A stretch of 64,000 bases of DNA from Pseudomonas sp. Irchel s3f7 (GTDB lineage Bacteria; Pseudomonadota; Gammaproteobacteria; Pseudomonadales; Pseudomonadaceae). Each line of letters begins with the position of its first letter. Within the stretch, counting starts at the first letter, position 1. The stretch covers positions 179,197 to 243,196 of the forward strand of contig NZ_FYDO01000005.1 in assembly GCF_900187615.1 (NCBI RefSeq), given 5' to 3'. Made by a program: the position numbers and the translations under genes. The notes under the pieces were generated by a model. The model saw only the letters and a program-made list of their open reading frames with translations. It was not told the DNA's origin and made no database searches. Positions 35,967 through 45,110 of this stretch are shown here, piece by piece.

Positions 35967-37295
35967 TCAGCTTCCGGCCTTCTTCCAGGCCAGGTACTGA
36001 GTCACCAAATCCGCACCCAGCTCAGCAGGTCGCGCTTCCAGTACCCATACGCCATGGGCACGCAACCGCTCATGGAGTTCTGCACGCGCATTCAGGTAAT
36101 CCACCGTGCCGCAGTAATCCAGTGCCTCGGACAAGGTCTGCACCGGCCGATGTCTCAGACTGTCGAGCAAATCTTCCCGCAGGCTGGCCACCACTACCTG
36201 ATGCTGTTGGCTCAGGCGTTTGACGGCGACCAGCAGTTGCTCGTCGTCTTCGTCTCGCAGATTGGTGACCAGCATCACCAGTGCCCGGCGTTTTTGTCGG
36301 GTCAGCAATTGATTGGCGGCAGCCTGGTAATCCGCGGGGCGCTGGGTGCTGTCGAGGTCGTAGACGCTGTTGAGCAGGACGTTGAGCTGCGCAACGCCTT
36401 TGACCGGTGCGAGGTAATGCGGTCGCTCGCTGGCAAAGGTGCTCAAGCCCACCGCATCGCCTTGGCGCAGCGCCACGTAACTCAGTAGTAAACAGGCATT
36501 GAGTGCATGGTCAAAATGCGCCAGTTCTCCGTCCTGACTGCGCATGTGCCGGCCGCAGTCGAGCATGAAGACAATCTGCTGATCACGCTCGTCCTGATAC
36601 TCCCGGGCAATCGGCGTGCGTTGGCGGGCGGTGGCTTTCCAGTCGATCTGGCGCAGGCTGTCGCCTTCACGGAATTCCCTGAGTTGATGGAACTCCAGGC
36701 CCAGGCCGCGACGTTGTTTTTGGCGCACGCCGAGCTGGCTGAGCCAGTTATCCACAGCCAGCAGTTGACCGCCATAAAGGCGGGCAAAGTCGGGGTAGAC
36801 GCGGGTGTGGTCCGGCGCGTCGAGCAAGCGTTTGTCGGTCCACAACCCCAAGGGGCTTGGCAGGTTGATTTCGCACCGCTCAAAACCAAAGTGACCGCGC
36901 TTGAGCGGTCGTAGCCGATAAGCCATGTTGCTGTGCTGGCCGGGTTGCAGTTCGACTTTCAAGGGCAGGTTTTCGAAGTTCAGGCCCTGGGGCACATGAT
37001 CAAAAATCTGTACGTTCAGTGGTCGTGAATAATCATGCTCGAGCGTCAGGTGGACATCGCTCCAGCGACCCAGCGCGAGGCTGCCGGGCAGTTGGCGTTT
37101 CAGTCGGGGTGAGGGCAGGCGCTTCAAACGCACCGCGTCGAGAATGGCCAGGGCCAGCAACGCCAGCAACAACCCCCAGTTGATCGCACTGAGGTTCGGC
37201 GACACCGCGAATTCCAGTGCCCGCAAGGTGCCCAGCACAATGCCACAGGCGAGCAGGATCACCAGCCAGCTCAGCATCAGCCGTGAGGGTTTCAC
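35967..37295 (-). CDS. DUF58 protein with von Willebrand A-like domain
   Basis: A 442-residue protein, the last of a six-gene operon. Two N-terminal membrane helices (about 8-26 and 33-52) are followed by a beta-rich region and the DUF58 signature (FREGDSLRQIDWKATARQ). A vWA-like domain follows in which the usual DxSxS metal motif reads LDCGRHM. DUF58 proteins regularly accompany MoxR ATPases, which are thought to insert metal or mature vWA partners. It overlaps the MoxR gene by four bases. Confidence 0.8.
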   Translation of the reverse strand: MKPSRLMLSWLVILLACGIVLGTLRALEFAVSPNLSAINWGLLLALLALAILDAVRLKRLPSPRLKRQLPGSLALGRWSDVHLTLEHDYSRPLNVQIFDHVPQGLNFENLPLKVELQPGQHSNMAYRLRPLKRGHFGFERCEINLPSPLGLWTDKRLLDAPDHTRVYPDFARLYGGQLLAVDNWLSQLGVRQKQRRGLGLEFHQLREFREGDSLRQIDWKATARQRTPIAREYQDERDQQIVFMLDCGRHMRSQDGELAHFDHALNACLLLSYVALRQGDAVGLSTFASERPHYLAPVKGVAQLNVLLNSVYDLDSTQRPADYQAAANQLLTRQKRRALVMLVTNLRDEDDEQLLVAVKRLSQQHQVVVASLREDLLDSLRHRPVQTLSEALDYCGTVDYLNARAELHERLRAHGVWVLEARPAELGADLVTQYLAWKKAGS

Positions 37296-38293
37296 TGGCG
37301 CGGCGCCGGCACTTGATCAAGCAATTGCTGGAGCACCTGGTCGACGTCCAGCCCTTCGATATCCAGCTCCGGTGCAACGCGAACGCGATGGCGTAACACG
37401 GCGAGGGCGCAGCCCTTGATGTCATCCGGAATCACGAAATCGCCACCGCGCAGCAACGCCCGCGCCCGGGCGCAACGCACCAAAGCGATGGAGGCGCGCG
37501 GTCCGGCGCCGAGGATCAAGCCTGGCCAACTGCGGGTGGAACGGGCCAGGCGCACGGCGTAATCCAATACCTGATCGTCCAGCGGCAAATCGCTGGCGAT
37601 GCGTTGCAGGGCCAGCACATCCTTGGCTTGCAGCAGCGTGCGCAACGGTTGCACATCGAGCATGTCGGCCCGGGTCGAACGGCTGACCTGGCGCACCATG
37701 TTCAGCTCTTGTTCGGCGTCGGGGTAGTCCATGCGCACCTTGAGCATGAAGCGGTCCAGTTCGGCTTCCGGGAGTGGATAAGTGCCTTCCTGTTCGATCG
37801 GGTTTTGCGTGGCGAGCACCATGAACGGTTGCGCGATGGGCAGGGCGCGACCTTCGAGGGTGACCTGGCGTTCCTGCATGGCTTCGAGCAGCGCGGCCTG
37901 GGTTTTCGCCGGGGCGCGGTTGATTTCGTCGGCCAGCAGCAGGTTGGTGAAAATCGGGCCTTTGCGCAGCTTGAACTGCTCGGTCTGCAAGTCGTACACC
38001 GCATGACCGGTGACGTCGCTGGGCATCAGGTCCGGGGTGAACTGGATGCGCGCGAATTCACCGCCGAAGCAGCGGGCGAGGGCGCGTACCAACAAGGTCT
38101 TGCCTAGCCCGGGCACACCTTCAAGCAACACGTGGCCGCCAGCAATCAGCGCGGTGAGGACGTCGTCGATCACCGTGTCCTGACCGATCAGGGCTTTTTG
38201 CAATTCCTGGCGCAACGCCTGGGCCAACTGGCTGGCGCGCTGGCGTTGTTGAGCGGCATGGCTCGGTAGATTGGGCTCGATCGCTTCACTCAT
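37292..38293 (-). CDS. MoxR-family AAA+ ATPase
   Basis: A 333-residue AAA+ chaperone-like ATPase with Walker A GVPGLGKT at 59-66, Walker B LLLADEINRAP, sensor 1 ATQNPIEQEGTYPLPEAELDRF, and a C-terminal lid. MoxR proteins assemble or activate vWA-domain partners, here presumably the overlapping DUF58 protein. It overlaps both neighbours by four bases. Confidence 0.9.
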   Translation of the reverse strand: MSEAIEPNLPSHAAQQRQRASQLAQALRQELQKALIGQDTVIDDVLTALIAGGHVLLEGVPGLGKTLLVRALARCFGGEFARIQFTPDLMPSDVTGHAVYDLQTEQFKLRKGPIFTNLLLADEINRAPAKTQAALLEAMQERQVTLEGRALPIAQPFMVLATQNPIEQEGTYPLPEAELDRFMLKVRMDYPDAEQELNMVRQVSRSTRADMLDVQPLRTLLQAKDVLALQRIASDLPLDDQVLDYAVRLARSTRSWPGLILGAGPRASIALVRCARARALLRGGDFVIPDDIKGCALAVLRHRVRVAPELDIEGLDVDQVLQQLLDQVPAPRQ

Positions 38294-39453
38294 AAGGCGT
38301 TCCTCAAGGTTTGCAGGTGGGCGACCTGGCGGCTGAATTCAACGCTGGAAAGTCGTTGTTTCGGGCTCGGGGTCATGGCCTGGCTGATAGCGTGTGTGGG
38401 TTGGCCGGTCAGGCGTGCAAGCACCCGCCATTGCTCGGCAACGCCGAGTTGTTCAAAACCTGGGTGGCGACGGCGCACGCGGCGCAGGATGTCTTTTTGC
38501 AAAGCCTGCATCAGGCTGGCCTGTCCGTTGCGGCGCAGGATGAAATCGGCACTGGCGCGCAGGTGTTCCTGAAGTTGCCGACGTGCCTTCGGTGCCGGTT
38601 CCAGCAGTGGCCCCTGACGCACACCGAAGTGCCAGAAACCCAGACCGACCAGCGCGAGCAATGCCACCAGCGCCTGCGGGAAGTAGCGCATCAGCAAGAG
38701 GGGCAGGCTGTCGTGATCGGTGTTGAACACCAGCGTCACGTGTGTGTCTGCGGTCAGGTACCAAAGCAGCCAGGCGTTGTCGTATCGGTCGATGGCCGGA
38801 GTTTTCCACAGGTCGGCGTCGGTGACCACGATGACTGAACCGAGCCCGTGATCGAGCTGCATCATGTGCGTGGCTTTGCCACTGTTGGCCCAGGACTGGG
38901 CGAGGTTGTTCGGGTCTTCAAGATGGAACGCGGTGTCGAAACCGGCGTAGGCCGGTGCGTCTTCGTCTTCCAGGTAAAGTTTGGTCAGAAAGGGGTAAGG
39001 CTCTTTGTCGAGATCGGGCGGCGGGTCTTTGAGGTCTTTGCTCAGCGACTGGTGCACTTGAACCCGGTCGAGCAGCAGGTCATCGCTCTGTTGCAGCTTC
39101 TCATCCCATAGCGATTGGGCGACGAACAACAGTCGGCCACCGGCCTGGGCCCAGTTCATCAGTTGATCAATCTGACGTGGTGTCATGTTGTCGCGCTCCC
39201 CGAGCACCAGCAGGCTGTGCTGATGCGGCTCCAGGGTCGGCAGGAAGTCGAGGCCATTGGCGTGATTGACGGTCAGGCCCTGCTTGCGCAGGAAGTGTTC
39301 TGCTGCCAGGTAAGGATTGGCTTGAGCTTCGGGGGACGGGCCGTGATCGATTTCTATCTGATAGGGCATGGCCTTGAAGTACAGATAAGCAGCCAACGCT
39401 CCGACCAGAGCGAGGCTGATCGCACCGATCGCCAGCCACCCGCGCCGGTTCAA
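38290..39453 (-). CDS. DUF4350 membrane protein
   Basis: A 387-residue protein with an N-terminal membrane helix (about 5-26), a periplasmic domain resembling the DUF4350/GATase-like fold (SLLVLGERDNMTPRQIDQL), a second helix at about 255-275 (FPQALVALLALVGLGFW), and a cytoplasmic helical tail. Proteins of this type occur with MoxR, DUF58 and DUF4129 genes. The function is unknown. It overlaps its neighbours by four bases on each side. Confidence 0.72.
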   Translation of the reverse strand: MNRRGWLAIGAISLALVGALAAYLYFKAMPYQIEIDHGPSPEAQANPYLAAEHFLRKQGLTVNHANGLDFLPTLEPHQHSLLVLGERDNMTPRQIDQLMNWAQAGGRLLFVAQSLWDEKLQQSDDLLLDRVQVHQSLSKDLKDPPPDLDKEPYPFLTKLYLEDEDAPAYAGFDTAFHLEDPNNLAQSWANSGKATHMMQLDHGLGSVIVVTDADLWKTPAIDRYDNAWLLWYLTADTHVTLVFNTDHDSLPLLLMRYFPQALVALLALVGLGFWHFGVRQGPLLEPAPKARRQLQEHLRASADFILRRNGQASLMQALQKDILRRVRRRHPGFEQLGVAEQWRVLARLTGQPTHAISQAMTPSPKQRLSSVEFSRQVAHLQTLRNAL

Positions 39454-40994
39454 TGGGCGGCTCTCGGTCCGAACAAGCCGCGCCAGGCTTCACACAGTTC
39501 CTGTTGCGCTTGGGCCGGTGGCAGGCGATGACCGTAGGCCATGTTTTGCCAGTGCCCGGTCAGGGTTTGGCTGAAGGTCAGCAGGGCCGGTTGTTGCAGC
39601 TGTTCAACGCGTTTGAGCACCTGACCTTCGGTGTCGGCGGCTTTCAGCGTCATGTTGAAATCATGCAGCAAGCGACTGAGCAAGGCGCGGTAAAGCAACC
39701 CGAGGGCCTCGCGTGGATTGGATTGCCAGAGGTGTTCGGCACTGGCGGCAACATCGTCGGGCAAGGATTCGGGTTTGAGGTCCAGACCGAACGCCTGCTG
39801 CGGCAAAGGTCGGGGGAGCTTTTGTTTCCGCGTCGGACGGCGGCTGACGAACGCTTGCAGCCAGTCGCGATAGTGCCAGATCAACACAACGAGGCCGCTG
39901 ATGACCACTCCCCACAGGACGACTTCAATGACCGCCGCCACCGAACCGAAACGCTGGCCGTCAAACAGTCTGAACAGGGCCTTCAGCCATGCCGGTGTTT
40001 TGTCGTCGTCCGGGGTTTTGACGTCCGGTTTGCCCTCGCCAAATCGGTAGCGTGTCACCGCTTCCTTGTTCTTGAAGGGCGGTTGATCGAGCAGGGCCTT
40101 GATACTGTCCCTGGACGCCTGGCTGGTGAGGGGCTGATCCAGCAAGCGCGGGCTGTTGGGGGAAGCGTCCGGTTCGGCGGCCCACACCGTCTGCGCTGTC
40201 GGCAGCAGCAGGAACACCGCCAGTAACAACACGCCACTTGCACTGACGACACGTTGGCGCAGGCGACGGAACACCAGTTCGATATCCCAGGCTTCGAGCA
40301 CGGTGCGTCGGTTCAGGTACAGGCTGAAGCCGCAGGCGACATAAACCGGTTCCCAGACGATCAGCACCCCCACGTAGAAAACGTTGGTCAGGTGTTCCAG
40401 CCAACGCCAGTCCCGGGTCATCGCGCCGATCAGCGACTGCCAGCTCCAGTCAATCGCGACCTGTTGTGGCAGGAGCAGATAAAACAGCACCATCAAGCCG
40501 ATCCATAAGGCGCCTTCCAGATGGGCACCGATGATCGTCAGCCATCGCGCGGCACCGGCGTCGCTCTGCAACAGCACTTGTAATCGTTGTTGGCGCAGCT
40601 TCCCGTCCAGACCTTCAAGTTGCAACACCGGCATCACAAAGCTGCGGGTCAGGCTCAAACGGCGCCAGGTCAAACTGGCGATCAATTGTGGCCTGAGCAA
40701 CCGCGGCCATTGGAGCAACGCTTGTTTCAGCGTGGGTGTTTCGCCGAACATGGCGCTGGACAGGATGTACAGCGGCAGGCGTTCGAATGCCGGTTTCAGC
40801 CACCAGAACATGAAGACGGCAAGGGTCGGGGAATCCCACAGCCCCCAGCTCAGCAGCGCGAAAACCGGCAAGGTCACGATTGCCCAACTGGTCATCAACA
40901 AGCGCCGGTGACGCTGGCTCAGGAGGACGCCGAGGTCCATGGCTTCCCAGGTGGTTCGGGGGCGGATGACCACGGTGGCGTCACTCAGGCGCAT
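39450..40994 (-). CDS. DUF4129 multi-pass membrane protein
   Basis: A 514-residue protein with several N-terminal helices (about 20-60 and 150-220), a periplasmic stretch, one more helix near 360, and a C-terminal DUF4129 domain (ALGLLYRALLSRLLHDFNMTL). The ATG at 40994 overlaps the SpoIIM gene end by 14 bases. The same frame also opens at a TTG (41012), which I consider less likely. The family resembles the C-terminal region of some transglutaminase-associated proteins; the role is unknown. Confidence 0.72.
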   Translation of the reverse strand: MRLSDATVVIRPRTTWEAMDLGVLLSQRHRRLLMTSWAIVTLPVFALLSWGLWDSPTLAVFMFWWLKPAFERLPLYILSSAMFGETPTLKQALLQWPRLLRPQLIASLTWRRLSLTRSFVMPVLQLEGLDGKLRQQRLQVLLQSDAGAARWLTIIGAHLEGALWIGLMVLFYLLLPQQVAIDWSWQSLIGAMTRDWRWLEHLTNVFYVGVLIVWEPVYVACGFSLYLNRRTVLEAWDIELVFRRLRQRVVSASGVLLLAVFLLLPTAQTVWAAEPDASPNSPRLLDQPLTSQASRDSIKALLDQPPFKNKEAVTRYRFGEGKPDVKTPDDDKTPAWLKALFRLFDGQRFGSVAAVIEVVLWGVVISGLVVLIWHYRDWLQAFVSRRPTRKQKLPRPLPQQAFGLDLKPESLPDDVAASAEHLWQSNPREALGLLYRALLSRLLHDFNMTLKAADTEGQVLKRVEQLQQPALLTFSQTLTGHWQNMAYGHRLPPAQAQQELCEAWRGLFGPRAAH

Positions 40995-41958
40995 GACGTT
41001 GGCGTCCGGCAAACAGCAGGTAGGTCAGCACCAGCAACCACAGCGCGGCACCGACCAGATACTTGGTCATGGCCGTAGGGCTGGTCATTGATGACCAATA
41101 GGCCTCGATGAATGCGGCAATCAGCAAAAACAGCATGACCCCGCAAATCAGCAGGACGCTTTTGCGCGCCGCCAGCTGCAAGGCCTGCGCACGAGGAAGG
41201 CGCCCCGGTGCGATCAGTGCCCAACCCAGTTGCAGGCCTGCGGCACCGGCCAGGGCGATGGCGGTGAGTTCAAAAGCGCCGTGACCGATCACGAATGGCC
41301 AAAAGGTTTGCCCGTAACCAATATAAGTCAGGTGTCCGGCGACTGCGCCGATCATCAAGCCGTTGAAGATCAGGTAAAACACACTGCCCAGCCCCAGCAG
41401 CAGTCCGCTGGCGAAGGTCTGAAAAGCGATGCCGATGTTGTGCATGATGTAGTAGCCGAACATCATCCAGTTTTCACTGGAGGCACGGTCCGCCGTGCGC
41501 CCGAGGTGACCAGCGCCGGGGTCGTACATGCTTTGCATTTCGCTGACTTGCGGGGCGGGGATCAGGTTATAGATCAGCTCTGGAAACCCGTATACCAGCA
41601 GCGCGAACCCGAACAGGCTGCCGAAAAACATCAGGCTGGCAGCCAGTACGAAGCGCCACTGTTCACGCACCAGTCGCGGGAAGTCTGCGAGGATGAATGC
41701 CACAACATTGGCGCCCAACTGGCTGCGATGGCGATACAGTTGTTGATGGCCGCGCAGCACCTGTTGCTGTAACGAATCCACCAGAAAACTGCTATAGCCA
41801 CGTTCCCTGGCGATCGCCAAGTGATTGCAAAGGCGTCGGTAGTCACTCGGGAAACTGTCGAGGTCCTGGGTTTTGCGGTCCTGTTCCAGGCGTTCCAGAT
41901 GAAGGGAAAACTGCGCCCATTCGGCTTTGTGCCGGTTCTCGAATAGACGTTGCTTCAT
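40981..41958 (-). CDS. SpoIIM/DUF95-family integral membrane protein
   Basis: A 325-residue protein with a helical N-terminal cytoplasmic domain (about 1-100) and about five to six membrane segments (FVLAASLMFFGSLFGFALL; FASGLLLGLGSVFYLIFNGL; VLLICGVMLFLLIAAFIE) of the SpoIIM (stage II sporulation protein M) family. In Bacillus SpoIIM belongs to the septal peptidoglycan-remodelling DMP complex; a non-sporulating pseudomonad must use it otherwise. It overlaps RDD (4 bases) and DUF4129 (14 bases). Confidence 0.8.
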   Translation of the reverse strand: MKQRLFENRHKAEWAQFSLHLERLEQDRKTQDLDSFPSDYRRLCNHLAIARERGYSSFLVDSLQQQVLRGHQQLYRHRSQLGANVVAFILADFPRLVREQWRFVLAASLMFFGSLFGFALLVYGFPELIYNLIPAPQVSEMQSMYDPGAGHLGRTADRASSENWMMFGYYIMHNIGIAFQTFASGLLLGLGSVFYLIFNGLMIGAVAGHLTYIGYGQTFWPFVIGHGAFELTAIALAGAAGLQLGWALIAPGRLPRAQALQLAARKSVLLICGVMLFLLIAAFIEAYWSSMTSPTAMTKYLVGAALWLLVLTYLLFAGRQRHAPE

Positions 41959-42680
41959 GCTGGCCCCAACAAGCCGCGGGCGATGCCGTTGAGCGCTTCC
42001 ACCGCTCGTGGGGCGGGAATCTGCAAAGGTTGGGCGAGGATGGATGCCAGTTCATGGGCTCGCGCTCGAGAGAGTTCCCCCTGGCGTTCGGCAAACCCGA
42101 GAATGGCGCGCTGTTCGGCGAGTGTCAGGGCGAATGGCGGTCGACTGGGCAGGGCCTCGGGCAGCTCGGGGCGGGTGAGTGGCCGGTCGCGGTAAATCAC
42201 CAGTGTGCCGGCGGCAATGTCGCCGAGGCGCTTGAAGTTGGGGTGTTGCAGGCAACTGATGGCGCCGAGGAAGTAACCGAATGGCAGCAGGTCGATAAAC
42301 CGCAACAGGTTGCGCAGCAGCGAAGCGGACCAGCCTATGGGCGTGCCATCGTCCTGTACAACGCGCAATCCCATCCATTGCTTGCCTGGCGAGCGGCCCT
42401 GATTGAGCACTTCGAACAGCACCATGTACCACCAGCTGACGACGAACAGCAGGATCGAACTCAGGCCTGCCCCCAGTTTGCCGAGCATCGCCAGGACGAT
42501 GAACAGCAGGCCCATAATCAAACCGCGCAAGCCAAGATCGATGGCGAATGCGAGGGCACGCACCATCAGCCCGGCCGGGCGCAGTGGCAAGTCGATGCCC
42601 TCGGGCGTTTCGACCTGGTGCCGCGTATCCAGTGGCGGTGACAGCGTCGCATTCCTTGGCAGTGCTGTGGTCTCGAGCAT
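41955..42680 (-). CDS. RDD-family membrane protein
   Basis: A 241-residue protein, first gene of the operon. The RDD module has Arg and Asp residues in predicted helices (LALAFAIDLGLRGLIMGLLF is a typical RDD first helix), with three or four membrane spans at about 45-170 and a soluble C-terminus. I chose the ATG at 42680, with AGG eight bases upstream; the ATG at 42686 lies too close to that AGG. RDD proteins may act as ion or small-molecule channels. It is divergent from sbcB. Confidence 0.72.
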   Translation of the reverse strand: MLETTALPRNATLSPPLDTRHQVETPEGIDLPLRPAGLMVRALAFAIDLGLRGLIMGLLFIVLAMLGKLGAGLSSILLFVVSWWYMVLFEVLNQGRSPGKQWMGLRVVQDDGTPIGWSASLLRNLLRFIDLLPFGYFLGAISCLQHPNFKRLGDIAAGTLVIYRDRPLTRPELPEALPSRPPFALTLAEQRAILGFAERQGELSRARAHELASILAQPLQIPAPRAVEALNGIARGLLGPA

Positions 42681-42866
42681 GGGCATCCTGATGATGTGGC
42701 CTGGATCGGGATTCGATGTCTATCCGATGCTAGCAGTCTCGCCGGGAAAAAAGACATAACTATGTATTGCACATCAAGCGGCCCCCTCTGCTTGAATGAC
42801 AAGACTACTGGCCGGGGCGGGACATGAACGCCTAGACTTCGCCGATCTTCAGTTCAGGAATCGCCT

Positions 42867-44297
42867 GTGACCTCCATCTTCTGGTACGACTACGAAACCA
42901 CTGGCATCAATCCCCGCTGCGACCGCCCGTTGCAGATGGCCGGGCTGCGTACCGATTTCGATCTCAATGAAATAGACGAACCGGTCAACCTCTATTGCCA
43001 ACCCAGTGAAGACATCCTGCCGCACCCGGCCGCTTGTGCAATCACCGGAATTACTCCGACACAACTGGCCGAGCACGGTTTGAGCGAAGCCGATTTCATG
43101 ACGCGTGTTCATGCCCAGCTCGCGGCGCCGGGCACCTGCGGGGCGGGTTACAACACCTTGCGTTTCGACGACGAGATGACCCGCTACAGCCTGTACCGAA
43201 ACTTCTTCGACCCCTACGCCCGTGAGTGGCAGGGCGGCAACAGCCGCTGGGACCTGATCGACGTCGTTCGTGCCGCTTACGCCCTGCGTCCGGATGGCAT
43301 CGTCTGGCCGACGGATGACGAGGGGCGGATAACGCTCAAGCTTGAACGCCTGACCGCTGCCAACGGCATTGATCATGGCCATGCCCACGAAGCGCTGTCG
43401 GACGTTCGCGCGACGATTGCCCTGGCGCGCCTGATCCGGGAAAAACAGCCCAAGTTGTATGACTGGTTGTTTCAGTTGCGCAGCAAACAGAAAGTCATGG
43501 ACCAGATTCGCCTGCTGCAACCGATGGTGCATGTCTCCGGGCGATTTTCGGCGGCGCGCAATTACGTGGGCGTCGTATTGCCTTTGGCCTGGCATCCTCG
43601 TAACAAGAACGCCCTGATCGTCTGCGACCTGCACCTTGATCCTCAAGGCTTGCTCGATCTGGATGCCGAGGCCTTGCGTCAACGTTTGTATACACGGCGT
43701 GATGACCTGGCCGAGGGTGAATTGCCGGTACCGCTCAAACTTATCCACATCAACAAATGCCCGGTGGTTGCACCGTTGGCGGTACTTCGTCCTGAAGATC
43801 AGCAACGTCTGGGGCTGGACATGCCGCTTTATCAGCAGCGCGCACTGCGGCTAAGTGACGCGCAGGAAGTTTGGCGGGATAAAGTGCTGGCGACTTATGC
43901 CAAGGAAGATTTCGCCCAGAGTCAGGATCCGGAGCAACAGTTATACGATGGCTTTATTGGTGATCGGGATCGGCGTCTGTGCGAGCAAGTCAGAAGCGTC
44001 GACCCAGCACAATTAGCGCAAGAACCGTGGCCTTTCGATGATGAACGTTTGCCGGAATTATTGTTTCGATATCGCGCCCGTAACTTTCCCGACACGCTGA
44101 GTATCGAAGAGCAAGAGCGTTGGCGAATGTTCTGTCAGAAACGTTTGTCAGACCCGGAGTGGGGGGCGCCAAATACCCTGGAAAGTTTTGTAGAGGCAGC
44201 GGCCCAGTTGAGTGTTACTGCTCTGCCGCTTCAGCAGAAGGTATTGAATGAGTGGCAGGATTATGTTCAGGCATTACGCAAACGTTTGAATCTTTGA
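42867..44297 (+). CDS. sbcB: Exodeoxyribonuclease I
   Basis: A 476-residue 3'-to-5' single-strand DNA exonuclease that acts in recombination and mismatch repair. It has the DEDD nuclease motif Asp8-x-Glu10 in FWYDYETTG, a further HAHEALSDVRATIAL acidic motif, then the SH3-like and helical domains of ExoI. It begins at a GTG (42867). The length fits the family (about 475). Confidence 0.92.
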   Translation: MTSIFWYDYETTGINPRCDRPLQMAGLRTDFDLNEIDEPVNLYCQPSEDILPHPAACAITGITPTQLAEHGLSEADFMTRVHAQLAAPGTCGAGYNTLRFDDEMTRYSLYRNFFDPYAREWQGGNSRWDLIDVVRAAYALRPDGIVWPTDDEGRITLKLERLTAANGIDHGHAHEALSDVRATIALARLIREKQPKLYDWLFQLRSKQKVMDQIRLLQPMVHVSGRFSAARNYVGVVLPLAWHPRNKNALIVCDLHLDPQGLLDLDAEALRQRLYTRRDDLAEGELPVPLKLIHINKCPVVAPLAVLRPEDQQRLGLDMPLYQQRALRLSDAQEVWRDKVLATYAKEDFAQSQDPEQQLYDGFIGDRDRRLCEQVRSVDPAQLAQEPWPFDDERLPELLFRYRARNFPDTLSIEEQERWRMFCQKRLSDPEWGAPNTLESFVEAAAQLSVTALPLQQKVLNEWQDYVQALRKRLNL

Positions 44298-44331
44298 AAT
44301 CGAACATGTCAGGTGTTGAGTTTTGCCCATA

Positions 44332-44371
44332 AAAAAACGCCAGCATTAGCTGGCGTTCTTTTTTGTCACGG
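44332..44371. terminator. Bidirectional terminator between sbcB and mvaT
   Basis: The stem AACGCCAGC/GCTGGCGTT with loop ATTA, flanked by seven A and six T, lies between the convergent 3' ends and serves both genes. Confidence 0.92.
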
Positions 44372-44396
44372 ATCCATCTGCGACAAGCTCTGTGGC

Positions 44397-44774
44397 TTAG
44401 CCCAGCAGGGTAGCCCAGCCTTCAACCACGTCACCGCCCCACTTGGCTTTCCACTCTTTCAGAGTTTTGTGGTTGCCACCTTTGGTTTCGATGACTTCGC
44501 CGTTGTGCGGGTTTTTGTATTGTTTAACTTTGCGAGCACGCTTGGTGCCAGTCGTTTTGACGGCAGCGCCACGTGGTGCTTTGGTTTTGGACTCTGGATC
44601 CAACAGCGCGATGATGTCACGCAGGGACTTGGAGTATTCGCCCATCAGGGTGCGCAGTTTGCCTTCGAATTCCAGCTCGGTTTGCAGTTTGTCGTCTTGG
44701 GACAGATTCTTCAAACGGGCTTGCAGCTCTTTGATAGCTTCTTCGGTGGCGCGATATTCGTTGATCAAGGACAT
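44397..44774 (-). CDS. mvaT: H-NS-family xenogeneic silencer MvaT
   Basis: A 125-residue nucleoid protein: an N-terminal coiled-coil oligomerisation domain (about 1-60, TEEAIKELQARLKNL), a linker, and a C-terminal DNA-binding domain ending in ETKGGNHKTLKEWKAKWG. The KGGN segment inserts into the minor groove of AT-rich DNA. It silences AT-rich acquired genes and influences virulence and biofilm genes. Position next to sbcB and purU matches P. aeruginosa. It probably regulates its own AT-rich promoter. Confidence 0.95.
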   Translation of the reverse strand: MSLINEYRATEEAIKELQARLKNLSQDDKLQTELEFEGKLRTLMGEYSKSLRDIIALLDPESKTKAPRGAAVKTTGTKRARKVKQYKNPHNGEVIETKGGNHKTLKEWKAKWGGDVVEGWATLLG

Positions 44775-45110
44775 GGTGACTACCTTATGTGTACGCTGGA
44801 TGGCAGGGTGACAGTGCGGCAATAATAGTCAGGGTGTTTCATCAAGTAAACATTTAAACCAAGTTTATTTACTTTAGTTGTAGGGATTTTTTGCACACGG
44901 CTAATGCAATTAATAGTGTCATCCAGCCCTCACACAAAAATACAAAAAATAACAATTGAGAGATGTCACAAGAGCGCCTGCGTGTTTGAGCCAGGGTGAT
45001 GCTCACCCCATTGCACCTGCCTTCTGGCAGGGCAGGCGTCATCGATACTGCAGTTTTGCTGCGCAATCGTTAGAATGGCGGCCTTTGCGAAGTTCTGGAG
45101 TTTCCCCCTC
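44775..45110. other. 336-bp AT-rich divergent region of mvaT and purU
   Basis: It holds the mvaT promoter (44822-44850) in an A/T-rich stretch up to about 44960, then the purU promoter region. No credible gene is seen. The low GC contrasts with the rest of the window. Confidence 0.6.
44822..44850 (-). promoter_or_regulatory. Sigma-70-like promoter of mvaT
   Basis: On the minus strand the -35 TTTACT (44845-44850) and -10 TATTAT (44822-44827) are 17 bp apart, within A/T-rich DNA that suits autoregulation by MvaT. Confidence 0.55.
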
